Below are positions 63,479-64,000 of a stretch of 64,000 bases of DNA, piece by piece. The DNA is from Halopolyspora algeriensis. GTDB lineage: Bacteria; Actinomycetota; Actinomycetes; Mycobacteriales; Pseudonocardiaceae. Under the pieces are notes generated by a model. It was not told where the DNA came from, searched no databases, and saw only the letters and a program-made list of their open reading frames with translations. A program made the position numbers and the translations under genes. Each line of letters begins with the position of its first letter. The stretch's first letter is position 1. The DNA is taken from contig NZ_QPJC01000010.1 in NCBI RefSeq assembly GCF_003337235.1, positions 62,001 to 126,000 on the forward strand. The letters run 5' to 3'.

Positions 63479-64000
63479 TCAGCGGTGACCGAACGAGCGG
63501 ATGCGGGAGAACAGGCCACTGCGGTGGCCGTCGCCGTTGGCGCTCACCGTCGGCTCGAGCTGCTCCTCGCCGCGCGCCGCCGCGAGTTGGCGGATCAGCT
63601 CGCTCTGCTGCTCGTCCAGCTTCGTGGGAACCACCACGTCGAAGTGAACGTGCAGATCTCCGTGGCCACTGACGCGCCCGTTCGATCGCAGCTTCGGCAA
63701 GCCCTGCCCGCTGAGCACGTGCTCGGTGCCGGGCTGGGTGCCGGGCTCGACCGTCAGCTCTTCCCGCCCGTCGAGCGTGTCGAGAATCACGGTGGTCCCC
63801 AGCGCCGCGGCCGTCATCGGCACTTCCACGGTGCAGTGCAGGTCGGCACCGTCCCGGACGAAGCGCTCGTGCTGCTTCTCCTCGACCTCGACGAACAGAT
63901 CACCCGGCGGACCACCGCCCGGGCCGACCTCTCCCTCACCGGCCAGCCGCACGCGCATGCCGTCGCCGACACCCGCGGGAATCTTGACCGTGATCGTGCG
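63479..64000 (-). CDS. dnaJ: molecular chaperone DnaJ, C-terminal part
   Basis: The frame is open to the right edge of the window, so the J domain and zinc fingers lie outside. The visible 173 residues cover the C-terminal substrate-binding domains ([60 protein letters not shown]). Position before rsmE and phoH indicates the DnaJ2 paralogue found with hrcA in actinobacteria, though hrcA is not visible. Confidence 0.92.
   Translation of the reverse strand, partial: RTITVKIPAGVGDGMRVRLAGEGEVGPGGGPPGDLFVEVEEKQHERFVRDGADLHCTVEVPMTAAALGTTVILDTLDGREELTVEPGTQPGTEHVLSGQGLPKLRSNGRVSGHGDLHVHFDVVVPTKLDEQQSELIRQLAAARGEEQLEPTVSANGDGHRSGLFSRIRSFGHR

Overview
This window is high-GC chromosomal DNA of an actinomycete. 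Mycothiol-dependent formaldehyde detoxification, a homodimeric pyruvate dehydrogenase E1, PucR-type control of type II fatty acid synthesis, DUF3052/DUF3145/DUF3263 proteins and frequent GTG/TTG starts all point that way. From memory, the gene order is close to two Mycobacterium tuberculosis neighbourhoods: ahpE, DUF3052, aceE, regulator, fabD..., accD6; and glyS, ArsR, zur, uppS, recO, era, CBS transporter, ybeY, phoH, rsmE, dnaJ2, plus dnaG/dgt. The accessory content suggests Pseudonocardiales (Saccharopolyspora/Actinopolyspora-like), but the genus cannot be fixed from sequence alone.

Layout. 1-4.9 kb: the end of a LuxR regulator, a flavin monooxygenase-like enzyme, and a minus-strand chain of tightly coupled small genes (DUF2975 membrane protein, XRE regulator, small ORF, GGDEF protein, HTH protein). 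4-9.3 kb: a catabolic module consisting of an AraC regulator divergent from a GcoA-type P450 (aromatic O-demethylase), its GcoB-type reductase, a mycothiol-dependent formaldehyde dehydrogenase and a metallo-beta-lactamase-fold hydrolase. The P450 releases formaldehyde and the last two genes plausibly remove it. 9.6-15.5 kb: an accessory stretch with a sodium symporter, a putative effector with membrane-protein partners, and two decayed fragments of a tyrosine integrase, one beside tRNA-Val.

15.5-30.2 kb: core metabolism (ahpE, DUF3052, aceE, deaminase, DUF3263, fasR, fabD-fabH-acpP-fabF-accD6). A 3 kb, lower-GC cassette that looks like a type VII secretion effector module is wedged between fasR and fabD. 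30-39 kb: membrane and hypothetical proteins, an F420-type luciferase-like oxidoreductase, tRNA-Met, tRNA-Asn, and two convergent cyclic-di-GMP proteins (GGDEF-EAL and GGDEF). 39-47.7 kb: trans-aconitate methyltransferase, dnaG, an ECF41-type sigma factor facing a carboxymuconolactone-decarboxylase-like protein that carries a match to the ECF41 promoter, a serpin, dgt and a DUF218 protein.

48-64 kb: housekeeping (glyS; arsR-zur; uppS, recO, era, CBS transporter, ybeY, phoH, HIT, rsmE, dnaJ) with a CLC chloride channel/MarR pair that shares a double palindrome, and a TerC transporter behind a probable yybP-ykoY manganese riboswitch. The most interesting items are the gcoAB plus formaldehyde module, the T7SS-like cassette interrupting the FAS locus (with one gene broken by an in-frame stop), the integrase remnants, the ECF41 target promoter and the riboswitch.
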